Positions 21,685-34,514 of a stretch of 64,000 nucleotides of DNA are shown here, one piece after another. Source of the DNA: Hyperoplus lanceolatus (lineage: Eukaryota; Chordata; Actinopteri; Uranoscopiformes; Ammodytidae); the NCBI GenBank assembly GCA_026929865.2, contig CM049400.1, forward strand, positions 18,303,001 through 18,367,000, in the 5' to 3' direction. Both the position numbers and the translations under genes were made by a program. The notes below the pieces were generated by a model. The model worked only from the letters and a program-made list of their open reading frames with translations, made no database searches and was not told where the DNA came from. Every line of letters starts with the position of its first letter. Positions within the stretch are counted from its first letter, which is position 1.

Positions 21685-22222
21685 AACGTTTTTATGACAC
21701 ACTGCCAATAAAAACAGGACTTATTCACCCTTCATCATTAGGCCAACCGGTACTACAATAACAATACAGTGTTTCATTAAGAGCTGTATTTGTGAGGTAA
21801 GTTGCTGTGCGACAGCGGACAGTGTCAGCCTCAAAGTAACAGAGAGAGAGAGAGAGAGAGAGATCGAACTGGATGAAAGTAATTTAATTGTTGACTATAT
21901 AGCCTTGCAGACAAAGCAGACGCAAAGTAAAATATGAAGTTATTTGGCCAAGATATAGCCGACAGTCAGGGCAAGCCAACAGACACCACAAAGCCCCTCA
22001 GTAAAACATGCTTTTAAATCTATTGACCAAGGAGACGACAAACATGCCAATGCAGGTCAAAGAATTTAAAAACGACATGTTGGATAATGTGGTAGATAAC
22101 ATTAACCCCCTCTCAAATATAAGAAAAACCAGAGCGTATTTTTCGACGAGCAGATTTTTTTCACTAACCTTCTTTTTCATATATACATATATGAATTAAC
22201 ACACTGCAAAAATAATTGACAT
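21685..22222. other. Spacer with (AG)n microsatellite
   Basis: An (AG)n tract of about 23 bp lies at 21841-21863. Nothing else is recognised. Confidence 0.5.
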
Positions 22223-23452
22223 GGGGAGAACGGGGGAATCTGAGGCATCGGGTAATGTGAGCCACCCCCTGTATCTAGGCAACCTCATGGTGCTGTGGTA
22301 AGCATGTTTTTTTCACCATAATAGGTATTTTGCAAGTAAAAGTAAATTGTCTTGCTGTCAACTTAATCAACTGTTGTGCCAAAGCAAATGTATTCACGTA
22401 GAAAAACTTCTATCATATGTGTTGATGAACTACCAACATATAAAAACCATGTGATGATATTAGCTAAAGATTGGCCTGAAATGAAAGAGAGGTAGTTTTT
22501 TCTCAAATTGTGGTGGTGGGAGAAAGTGAACCAAATGCTGTGGGGGAAAGTGAGGCACTGTCTCACTTTCCCCCACCATGAGGCACAAGTTAAGTGTAGT
22601 CTTAAACATATTTTAATGTAATATTACATAACATATGTTTTATTTTAATTTCATACACATTGTAGAAAAGCCATCATGCCAAGGAAATACACCAGGAAGA
22701 CGACCTCGGGCAACCACACGGAAAGAGCACCTGCTCATCTTTCCCTGTAACCTTCAGGACTGGAATGTAGAGTACGCCTAGTTGTTGAGTATGACAGGCT
22801 GATGTTATAATCCAGTTGGGTCTTCTCCTGTGTTCTGAGTCCCAGGCTGTTCTCGCTGGTTCTGATTTTCCTATGCTTTGACCCCCAGACATGAGTTGGC
22901 TCTAAGGGTCCTGTGTTCTGACCCCCAGACTGTGTTCTAATCTAACTGGTTCTATCTTTCATTTGAATCTTATTAAAACCTTTTGAATTATAATATGTTG
23001 TATTTGATTTTGTTCAGAGTTACTTTCAAGTGTTTAGAAAATTTGCGTTGCTTAATTGACCAAACCCCATCATTCTTTTACTAGTCTGACATTAGTTCTG
23101 GAATGTGTGGCTAGCTTTCAGGATTCTAACTGTTACAATATGTGTTGTTATAATAGTTTCAGAGTGGAAAAAGTAAGTGGATCAGTTTACGCCCAGCTGG
23201 ATCACTTTACCCCCTTGATTTTTCTGGTCTGTCTCAGTTTACCCCACAGCTGGGGTAAAGTGAGCCACATGACAACTTTTTTTAAAACAATCATATTTTC
23301 ACTGCCCTTTGTCTTGAAAAAAATCTGCTAATGCCCATTTCTAGGAAACATCCTGCATTAATGGGAAATGTGTAAATTTGAGTGATAAATCATTGTAGCT
23401 CGCTTGGAGGGGAGCAAATGTAAAAAGTGGCTCAGATTACCCCGTTCTCCCC
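22223..23452 (+). mobile_element. pogo-like deletion derivative with repeated GTAAAGTGAGCCAC motifs
   Basis: The inverted ends are GGGGAGAACGGGG (22223) and CCCCGTTCTCCCC (ending 23452), followed inward by AATCTGAG(G/C)CA on one side and its inverse on the other. The 1230-bp element contains several copies of a GGGTAAAGTGAGCCAC-like word in both orientations, at about 22252, 22505, 22540-22576, 23200 and 23248, probably transposase-binding sites. A short start of a transposase (22676-22750) remains. The right flank begins TA, as expected for Tc1/mariner/pogo elements; the left flank is not clean. Confidence 0.7.
22676..22750 (+). pseudogene. Truncated start of a pogo-type transposase
   Basis: The frame begins MPRKYTRKTTSG and stops after 24 codons. 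Many pogo/Tigger-like transposases of fish begin MPR-x-Y-x-RKT before a helix-turn-helix, so this appears to be the first codons left after an internal deletion. It is too short to prove homology, but its position between matching inverted ends supports it. Confidence 0.5.
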
Positions 23453-24049
23453 TATACTGTACTTCACTAAAACACATTAATATTAACATTAATTTACACT
23501 AGCCTGCTTCAATTGTTTATTACATTGTCTGGGTGAATGTTGCCCAAATCTCCAAGAGGGACAGAGGAGTAATGCTAATTTTATGGATCTTCATGTTAAA
23601 CTGAGCATGATTGTTTTATCAATGCAAAACTGTTGCCTAGATTCAAGCAGAGGCTGTTATTTAACTGACCTTCAAAAAAAGAGTTGACAACAGTGTTCCT
23701 GAGCTAATGTCACTGCACAGTTAGTTATTACTAAATAAGTCAACCAATTGAACAAACATTTACTTGTACAATGTCTGAGGCTGAACCTAGGCTTGTATGT
23801 ATGAATACAGTAATATGGTGGTGGGTCTGGGTGCAAGTGAAAATGAAAAAAATGCTCCCCTGCCTCTGCTTTGCCCATCACTCCCCGACCTGATGCAACC
23901 AGATTTAACCGTCACCCTTCACTGAACCTGCCTGCCAAGGCCATTTGTTTGCATAAGGGACCTGCCAGTAAAGCCATGTCAGTGTGGCCACGGAATTACT
24001 GAAAGTGCAATGGAAAATACATTGACTGGCACACAAACACACATGCACG

Positions 24050-24119
24050 CACACACACACACACACACACACACAAACAAACACACACACACACACTCTC
24101 TCACACACACACACACACA
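24050..24119. repeat. Imperfect (AC)n microsatellite
   Basis: AC units with AAAC and CTCT interruptions. Confidence 0.9.
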
Positions 24120-25455
24120 AAGTTTGACACCAAACGGTGCCTGTCGAAGGGGTCTAACCAAGGAGGCACTTTACCATCAGCCCAGGTAATAATGATGATG
24201 CTCCATCAATGCCAAAGGGATGGAGCTGAGGCAATATAAAGCATACACACACAAACACACACCATATAAATGATATCCGGCCTCTCAGGATGTATGGATG
24301 TTTAAAGTGGGTAATTACCTACAGCATATTATTCTTTATTTCTCTCTTTTTAGTTATTTTTTCCCTCTCCTTCTGACTGTTCCCACTTTCTTCGGCACAT
24401 TCTGAAACCTAAAATGTAAATGGCAAACAGCTGGCATAATGTGTAACACGGGGCCTTGAAAACATAATCAATTGCTGGGCGCAAGAAGGGATTAAATGAG
24501 AGGGAAATGACAAGTTAACTCAAGGCTCATAAAGCAAAGTAAAATGAAGTGACAACAGTCAGCACTGCCTATCGCCTGCTCCACCAGTAGTTTGCATCAC
24601 AGGGTACAGGATGTTTAAACATGGAGCCTTTGCGGATCATCATTTACAAATACCCGGCATACAATGTCAGAGGTGCTAGGTATGCAATAGTTATGGTTGT
24701 CATTGTAAGATCTTCATAAAGACCTTCAACATGCATTCAGTGTAAGAATTTCTTCATGTTGTGTCTTCATCTGCCTGCTTTTTTATTCATGTTTGTTTTT
24801 TAATTTGTCTCCATCCGCATGAGTACATGCAGCTTGATGTTTGAGTGACAATTTAAGAAATACATTTGACATAGGGCTACTTGTTATCAACTATCAATCA
24901 ATCCATCAGTGAGGATGGGACTCTTGTTTCCTAAACGACCTTTTCAGTGAAAATAATGTGACAAAAAGAAAAATATTTATTTTTCCATGGTGTTTTGTTG
25001 TGTTAGACTAGTTTATGCTATTACAATAATCTTCTTTGTGTTTCCCCGGATAGTGGTGCTAATGTTTCCAAATGCATTCACAGTACCTGAATAATTAAAT
25101 CTGGAGATGTAATACAAATTACTAAATGATGCATTGCAGCCAGCTCCATAAATCTGCCATTGAATTAGGACTCATCCAACACTCTGTTCAAACTGATAAT
25201 ATGCTACACTTAAACTCTCACATAACGCATGTATCACTGCTTCAACCCTTCATTTGCTGGCAGGAAAAAGAAGGCTTTGATGTTGGGCCATTAAGCTTTT
25301 TAGATGAGAATGGGGAAAGTGAGACATTACCGTCTCTTAGTGGGGAGAGTGGCTTGAGCAAAAAAATGGCACTTTATTCTCATCCTTCCTTCACTAACAG
25401 TAAATGGGTTGAATCATCGCTGTCAACACATGCATTATTTCCCGCCCCTCATTCC

Positions 25456-25456
25456 A

Positions 25457-25485
<29 letters not shown>
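25456..25485. repeat. (AC)n microsatellite
   Basis: About 15 uninterrupted AC units. Confidence 0.95.
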
Positions 25486-25488
<3 letters not shown>

Positions 25489-26160
25489 CTCATACCCTTG
25501 AAGGCTTGCAGTATTTGCTGGGAAATAACTCAAAACCAAGCTTACGGCACAATATGATGCTGATCGACAACCGTGTGCATCAGAATGCCAAGGAAAGCAG
25601 CATACACTGTAGGTTATTATGAGCCTTAACCAAAATGCACTTAAAAGGATTTCTCACTATTTCAAATTTTTTATATTTTATTAGCCCTTTCCAACAAAAT
25701 ATGGGCATTAATTTCAACGCTAATGATGTGATGCTGATAAAAGAATTGGCTGTGACCCTTCACTCTCTCCACTAGTGTCTTACAGTATCTCAGTTGCTGA
25801 GATAACCGGGAGACCCCGACACATGCCGTTTAATGCAACAATGAAGAGAATTAGAATCATGACACAAACACACACACACTCCCTCACATGTCTCGCCCAC
25901 AGCCCTTCTGGGCTTGTCTCCATGGTAACGTCAGCAGGGATGGTGTCCTTGGCAGAGATGGTGGGATGGATAGATGGAAGAGAGAGTGGAGGTACATACA
26001 CTTGTTGAACAGTTAAAAGGATTCTTTGACATTCTGAATTTGAATCTGTTGTGTATTATGCTTCTCTCTCCCCCCAATTTATTGTCCATCAGGCTCTATT
26101 TTTGTTTCCCCCTCAGCGCTTTTCTGATGTGAACCAGTGATGCAACACATCCTTTCTTAA

Positions 26161-26760
26161 AGAGGACCTATGATGCTTTTTGACTTTTATGACCTATAAA
26201 CGTTGTTATGATGATTCATAGTCATGCTTAACCATACTAAATTATCAAATAATGACTTACATGCATTTCGACATATTCCCTGCTGACTGTCTGGGGTGTC
26301 TGTGCAGAGCACTAAACACTATTCTAGCCAGTGAGAAGTCACGTCTTCAAAGCAGTCTACCCTTTCATAATTTGTGACGTCGCATAAAACTTTGTGACGT
26401 CTCCACGCGGATGTTTCCATGTATGGTAAGGCTGTCACTTCCCTGTTCGCGTCTGCCTCGCGCCCTTATAGGTCCATGCTCGCGCTTCCCGCCACTGAAA
26501 GTGTTCCGGAAGGAAGGTAACCAATCACAACGGAGTGGGGTTTGCAGGAGGGGGGGGGGGAGCGGAGATGGCCGAAGCACAGGCGGAGGGAGCCGAAGCA
26601 CACACACTCAAGTGTTGACAGGATGTGCTGGATCGCCAAAATAAGAGAAAGAGCTTCCCGAAAATCTACATAGTTTTTTGTGATGTGATTCGTGTCAGGT
26701 TGCTCTATTGCAGTGTAAAACAAGAAATTAAGACCAGAAAAGTAGCATAATAGGTCCTCT
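26161..26760. mobile_element. 600-bp T2/Kolobok-like MITE, copy 1
   Basis: The ends AGAGGACCTATGATGC and GCATAATAGGTCCTCT are inverted, and TTAA flanks both sides (26157-26160, 26761-26764). It is exactly 600 bp with no coding capacity. The same family occurs opened by a LINE at 37850-43533 (opposite orientation) and as a 3' fragment at about 47600-47889. The TTAA plus AGRGG start places it with the larger elements at 7119 and 31834 as a relative, but the interiors are unrelated. Confidence 0.9.
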
Positions 26761-26967
26761 TTAAAGGATATCTTATCTTGACATCGTCACCTTTGTTCAA
26801 TTATGTCTCCATAACGAACAATTTCCACAGCAAGGACAGTTTCTGCTCATTGAAGCCACCCTTGTACAACAAAAAGCTCTCTTTACTTATTCACTACCAA
26901 CAGTTTATGCCTCTATACCTCTGAGTGTCCACTGAGTTTGCCTAGAGTCTATATACAGACATCATAA

Positions 26968-28244
26968 CATACCCGTCGCTATGGGCGGGCCCTAGGGGGC
27001 CGGGCCCGCCCCCAGAAATGCTTGTGCCCCCCCCACTTGGGGCACAGATCTCTCAAAAAAAAAAATACCTTAATTTTTATTTTATACTATCATAGTAGCT
27101 AATTTTGTGTTGATAAATACTAATGGTGCATTCTTTATCATCAAAACATTTAAAATATAAATAAACAATGGTGTGATTTTGTTTGATTGATGGGAGTTTA
27201 TCTACACTGCAACAGCCTATCACGGCCTTACTGAAAAGAAAGTAAGGCTACGTAACTACGTCAATGTAGCCGCTCAACAGTTACCACGCATTTTTGAAAG
27301 TGAAGCTGGATGAGTTTTCGCCGGCTTACTATTTCATTTATAGTTCATCATAATTGATATTCGGTAATGGTTGAAAAGCCCACCAACAGTGTCCTCTGCC
27401 AAATCGCATCGTCAAACTGTTGTCACTTTTCGAGCCGCGAAACAGACTACTACAAACCAAAATTATGGACTTGTTCAGCGCGGTGACACTTCTGATTGCG
27501 TGAAGCCACAGTTTAGCACTGTGGGAACTCTGCGCTCCTCCAGCCACGGCCATCGAGGACGAGGCTGTGCCGGAGACCGGCCGAGAAGACGCACAATTTA
27601 CAAGAACCTCCGCGGATTTGCAGTTGAGGAAACAGTTGGTCTGTCACAAAGTGACATAGACGAAAAGACTGAGTTCAAGAGTATTTTACAGTGTTATTGA
27701 TGCTGTGCAAGGAGAGATGGATGCGCGTTTTGGAGAGCGCAGTAGCGAGCTCATTGGCGCACTGGCTGCTTTGAACCCGGAGGCCGAAAGATATGTTGAT
27801 GAGGAGGTTGACCTCGGAGAAACGCCGCCTCCCGCTGTACTGATAGAAGGGACTGGAGAGAGCACAGCCCTGCCTCCACTCAAAGTAGGCTACCGTGTGT
27901 GTGTGTGTGTGTGTATAATGGCAATGCATATCCCTTTGTTGACTGCTTTAAAATGCAATGTTTGAGATATGCGTCTGGTGTTAGGCTACATCTAATATGT
28001 TGAATAGTCAAGTGTTTTATGGATATTCATAACATTGCTTCTATGTAATGTATTGCTTTAAATTATGAGGACTGGTGTTGTAGGCTATAGGCTACCGCTG
28101 TTGGTTAGTTTAACGTGTTGATTACGTGCTGCGCGAATAGAGTATAGGACTATTATAAATATACATACTTTAGGCTAATTATAATTGTGCCCCCCTATGC
28201 ATTTCATATGCCCCCCTTAAGACTGAGGTCTGGCGACGGGTCTG
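26968..28244 (+). mobile_element. hAT DNA transposon, internally deleted
   Basis: Perfect 8-bp target duplications CATCATAA (26960-26967 and 28245-28252) flank ends CATACCCGTCGC and, on the minus strand, CAGACCCGTCGCC. Both subterminal regions carry GTGCCCCCC tracts. At 1277 bp it is shorter than an autonomous hAT, but it keeps the start of a transposase-like exon (27371-27886). A (GT)n tract lies at 27895-27914. Confidence 0.92.
27371..27886 (+). pseudogene. hAT transposase fragment (ZMYM1-like middle region)
   Basis: Two overlapping frames on the plus strand give GFAVEETVGLSQSDIDEKTE (27619-27678) and, after a one-base shift near 27700, QGEMDARFGERSSELIGALA (27708-27767), then ALNPEAERYVDEEVDLGE. 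A pattern of a helical stretch, an E-M-x-x-RF motif and an ALNP motif occurs in the region between the catalytic residues of ZMYM1-like hAT transposases. The fragment ends at a donor-like CTCAAA/GTAGGC. The zinc finger, catalytic core and C-terminal parts are missing. Recognition is by motif only. Confidence 0.5.
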
Positions 28245-28252
28245 CATCATAA

Positions 28253-29115
28253 TATTTACATTATGTGCCAGCTTGTGCTAAAAGCTGTGCTCATAAAATA
28301 TTTTAGATTTTAGATTTTGACAGATTAGATTGTGGTAAAATGTCATTGTGCCCTGAAGGTCGAATATCTGAATGTAACTCAGTTCTTACACTAACAAACA
28401 GCAGAATGTCGTTATTAATCAGAAATCTCCATTAGCCATTCCAGCAGGCAGAGCCATTCTTTTAAAACTGACATTCTGCTTTTAATGTGCATTTTCTAAT
28501 ATCAAGAAGACATTGCTGAAAAAAAAGAAGACATTTCAACACGCTATTTTAATGAGCTCGTCAACAAGAATGCTACATGCGCACTCACACTGCACACCGG
28601 AGCGCGCATATGACACGCTCCTGTGTGCAAGCACACTTCTCTAAGAAGGTTATGAAGCCTGCTAGTACTGTTGCCTGTAACACAGGATACAAACATGTCT
28701 CACTCCACACTATACCTTCCTTGCCAACCTTGAGACTTAAAAATGGTGAGGATTACAAAGCCTCTTAAACTCCTACCCTAGTCCTCCTGTCATCATCATG
28801 TCCTGCAAAACCTGGTGAGTCATTACAATGCCTGTCTCTCCTCTTCCTTCAACAAACCCTTGCACCCCTAAAAACCAGCAGAGTCTCTTTTGACCACTAT
28901 GCTCCCTGTTTCACCTTCGGCTAAAACCACTGGTTGCAGACTAAAGCAGCTGTGCAAAAAGACTGCACACCCAAATCTATGCTAAACATCTGCAACATTA
29001 CAGGACTGCCCTCCCCACTCCAAAATCATACTACTCCAAACCACAAGAGGCCTTTTCTTGTCAGTCAGCCATCTACCCCAGCCCCCCAGAACCCTCAGTC
29101 CAGACATCTCCTCTG
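28253..29115. other. Spacer, no clear gene; possible decayed LINE in its right part
   Basis: The stretch from about 28770 onward is C-rich on the plus strand and may be upstream sequence of the LINE remnant that starts to be readable at 29116, but I could not read any domain. Confidence 0.4.
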
Positions 29116-30110
29116 ATGGGTAACATCATCTTCATGATCATCCTGAAAGCCAATCCCTCTACCTGCCAACTCGATCCCAACTTCAGTCCCACCTCGACGC
29201 AAACCATCCTCCATGAACCCTTCCGATCCGACCTGAGCATCCATCACAGGACTGAAATGGCCCTGGTTAAATTCAAATCAAATCAAAATAATTTTTATTT
29301 GTATAGCCCAATATCACAAAAAGACATTTGCCTCAGTGGGCTTTACATTCCATACAATATGACACCCTGCCCTTACACCCTTAGCTCGGCTGATACAAAA
29401 AATTGAAAAATCTCAGGGAGAGTCGACAGAGTAAGGGATCCCTCACCCAGGACTGACATACTGCAATAGATGTCAAGTAGAGAAAATTCACGAAGGAGTT
29501 TGATCGTTGACCAGATGTTTACATGGTAACAGTAAAGTAAGGTGTGAATAGTGTAGATGCAGGAGGACTTCAGATGCTGCCAGAGGGGGGGGGACCGGAT
29601 CCACACCGTCTCGTCTCCACCAGGGAAAACTGGAAGAAGACAAACAGACAACCAATGAGCGAAGCAAAATTAACTTAAAGGTTGATCAGGCATTTGCGTA
29701 GAAATAGTACTATCCTGATGGACGGTGAATCAATGCTGATGTGAAGCACTAGCAGCTGGGGAGCGTCCGTTCCTAGGACGGCTGATTCTGCACAGAACTC
29801 TGAGTCAGTCATTCACCAATTACCTACTCTGTGAAGCTGACTCTGAACTTCTCACCATCCTCATCCTCCTTGACTTCAGAGCTGCCTTTGGCACCAACAG
29901 TTTCTCCAGATGAGAAACCACCAGCCAAGGTGCTCTGCTGTGCTCATCCTCTGGTCTCCTTTCGATCCCCACCTCACACCTCAGCAGCACTATAGGTATG
30001 ATGGCTTTCAGCTGCTCCGCTCCCAGGCCTTGGAACTCTCTGCCCCTGCACATACATAAAAATCCCATCTCATTGGATGTTTTGGAGGCTGGATGTCTGA
30101 TCAGAGCTAA
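29116..30110 (+). pseudogene. L2-like LINE reverse transcriptase, interrupted and internally deleted
   Basis: The plus strand reads NPSTCQLDP and HHRTEMALVK (29149-29271), matching NPTTCQLDP and HSTETALVK-type motifs of L2-clade RT. It then breaks, and resumes at about 29812 with [20 protein letters not shown] and DFRAAFGT, the palm motif A region in which the aspartate is retained (LLDFRAAF). It jumps again to the C-terminal AFSCSAPRPWNSLPL (30003-30047). The break from 29272 to about 29811 is an inserted retroposon in the opposite orientation. RT motif C (YADD) is deleted. The intact L2 at 49050-51533 shows the same order of motifs. Confidence 0.75.
29272..29811 (-). mobile_element. Retroposon inserted in the L2 remnant, minus orientation
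   Basis: The left edge reads, on the plus strand, AAATCAAATCAAAATAATTT followed by TATTTGTATAGCCCAATATC and GCCTCAGTGGGCTTTACA, a very common fish retroposon 3' end read backwards (tail of ATTTG units). The L2 reading frame stops at ALVK on its left and restarts at FTNYLL on its right, which delimits the insertion to about 540 bp. A short ATTCA-type duplication may flank it. The parent LINE is not identifiable from this 3' piece. Confidence 0.65.
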
Positions 30111-30122
30111 ATAATCAGCCAA

Positions 30123-31829
<1,707 letters not shown>

Positions 31830-33410
31830 TTAAAGGGGACATATTATGCAAAAATTTCCGAGGTCTACAAGAAAAGGTTTTAATGGTTTATTGTTCAAAA
31901 AACCCATTAGTTTTCTACCATTTCCCATTTCTTCATCGCCTTTTCCAGCCTCTTCTGCTCTCTATCTCAAAAGGTTGGTTTTGACATCTACCCCCCTTCA
32001 CAAAAATCCTAGTCTGCTCTGACTGGTCAGATCTACATGGGCGTGCATGCACCGCCCTGCTCATTTACTCTATACCAACCTATATGGGCATGGCACACGC
32101 CCAGCTGTTAGTTTTGTTTACTTTTGGCCAATGCAGCATGGAGATCGATGTTACCATGTTTAGCTTCATTTCTACAGCAAGTGTCAGCACACTTACCACT
32201 TCTAAACCAAAAGTTTACAACTGAACCTGGTCAGACAGGAGTCTGAGCTGAAAACTGTGAAAATTGCATCAAGATTTCTGGTTTCCCTGACATTATCCTC
32301 AGGTCAATACAGTTTAAATATGTCACAGTCAATAACAAAATATGAGCTAAGTATTTATGCAAAAACCTCCTAACTTGTAACATACGTTTTATGTATGTCT
32401 CTACAGTTTAAACTGGGGAATGATCTACAACCCAGTGGAGTGAAAAAGCTTTGGTTGTTAAGCCATACTGAGGTAACATGTAAACATGTACAGTAATGAG
32501 GCAGGAATTGAATGTATCATGTCAATATTCACTGGAAAGGCATTATCTTTTGTAAAAGAAACTATAGAAATAATTAGTCGGAGCTGCAAATAATCTGACA
32601 CCCTTTCAATATCTAATAGATAATGAATAATTTGTATTGTGATCACTCATTTATAATACAGTTTTACTGTTAAAAAATGTATTGTGTTGCTAACTGTCAT
32701 TGCTAACTCACATTTTCATAGTCAGGATGTTGGACTAGTTTTCTGACCGATTTATGCATCATTTATGCATTGATTTATACATTTTTTAATTCAACAATTA
32801 TCTCTCTGAAGATTTCTTATAAAACAGTATCATTACATTTTAAAAAGACCAAAACCATACTTAAAAATAAAGCAGTTTATTCATAGCCAGTGAAACGGAA
32901 ATATAAAGTGTACATATCAAACAGAAGCAAAGCCATAACTTGTATGTAACTGTCCAGTTGTTGCTGGTGGGCCCTGAAGAAGACCACCTGTCCCACCCAG
33001 TGAACAGTCTCCTCTGATGGAACAGATAGTGTGGTCCGTCAGGTCACTCATATCTGTAAAACATGACACATTCAATGTCATATCATGTAGCCTAGCTGAA
33101 ATATACATCATACACTCAACAAAAATATAAACGCAACACTTTTGTTTTTGCTCCCATTTTTCATGAGATGGACTTAAAGATCTAAAATTCATTCCAGATA
33201 CACAATATTACCATTTCTCTCAAACATTGTTCACAAATCTGTCTAAATGTGTGATAGTGAGCACTTCTGCTTTGCTGAGATAATCTATCCCAACTCACAG
33301 GTGTGCCACATCAAGATGCTGATCTGACATCATGATTAGTGCACAGGTGTGCCTTAGACTGTCCACAATAAAAGGCCACCCTGTAATGTGCAGTTTTGTC
33401 TCACAGCAAA

Positions 33411-34411
33411 ATGCCACAGATGCCACAAGCATTGAGGGAGCGTGCAATTGGCATGCTGACAGCAGGAATGTCAACCAGATCTGTTGCTCGTGCATTGAAT
33501 GTTCATTTCTCCACCATAAGCCGTCTCCAAAGGCGTTTCAGAGAATATGGCAGTACATCCAACCGGCCTCACAACCGCAGACCACGTGTAACCACACCAG
33601 CCCAGGACCTCCACATCCAGCAGGTTCACCTCCAAGATCGTCTGAGACAGCTGCTGAAACAATTGGTTTGCATAACCAAACAATTTCTGCACAAACTGTC
33701 AGAAACCATCTCAGGGAAGCTCAACTGCATGCTCGTCGTCCTCATCGGGGTCTTGCCATGACTCCAGCTCGTCGCCGTAACAGACTTGAGTGGGCAAATG
33801 CTCACATTCGATGGCGTCTGGCACGTTGGAGAGGTGTTCTCTTCACGGATGAATCTCGGTTTACATTGTTCAGGGCAGATGGCAGACAGCGTGTGTGGCG
33901 TCGTGTGGGTGAGCGCTTTGCTGATGTCAATGTTGTGGATCGAGTGGCCCATGGTGGTGGTGGGGTTATGGTATGGGCAGGCATCTGTTATGGATGAAGA
34001 ACACAGGTGCATTTTATTGATGGCATTTTGAATGCACAGAGATACCGTGATGAGATCCTGAGGCCCATTGTTGTGCCATACATCCATGAACATCACCTCA
34101 CATTTCAGCAAGATAATGCACGGCCCCATGTTGCAAGGATCTGTACACAATTCTTGGAAGCTGAAAATGTCCCAGTTCTTGCATGGCCAGCATACTCACC
34201 GGACATGTCACCCATTGAGCATGTTTGGGATGTGCTTGACCGGCGTATACGACAGCGTGCACCACTTCCCACTAATATCCAGAAACTTTGCACAGCCATT
34301 GAAGAGGAGTGGACCAACATTCCACAGGCCACAATTGACAATCTGATAAACTCTATGCGAAGAAGATGTGTTGCACTGCATGAGGCAAATGGTGGTCACA
34401 CCAGATACTGA
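33411..34411 (+). pseudogene. Tc1-like transposase (DD34E), one deletion and one stop
   Basis: From ATG 33411 the frame reads MPQALRERAIGMLTAG and NVHFSTISRLQRRFREYGS, a paired-like helix-turn-helix that binds the terminal repeats. Near 33640 a short deletion after RLRQ changes frame. The new frame carries GLHNQTISAQTVRNHL, RLEWANAHIRW, the first catalytic aspartate in FTDESRF, and GGGVMVWAGICYG. It meets TGA at 33995-33997, probably a CGA that decayed, then continues in the same frame with HFIDGILNAQRYRDEI, QQDNARPHVA (second aspartate) and SPDMSPIEHVWD (glutamate). The gene ends with TAC-TGA at 34411. About 330 residues are represented, the family's usual length. Confidence 0.93.
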
Positions 34412-34514
34412 CTGGTTCTGAGTCCCCAGACCCCCAATAAAGCAAAAAAAAAATGCACATTTCAGTGTGGCCTTTTATTGTGGACAGTCTAAGGTACACC
34501 TGTGCACTAATCAT

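Larger units (their letters stand above)
23453..26156. other. Spacer, no gene recognised, with (AC)n tracts
   Basis: The sequence looks like single-copy intergenic or intronic DNA. Microsatellites occur at about 24050-24119 (AC with interruptions) and 25456-25485 (AC). Open frames here are driven by the repeats or lack any motif. Confidence 0.5.
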
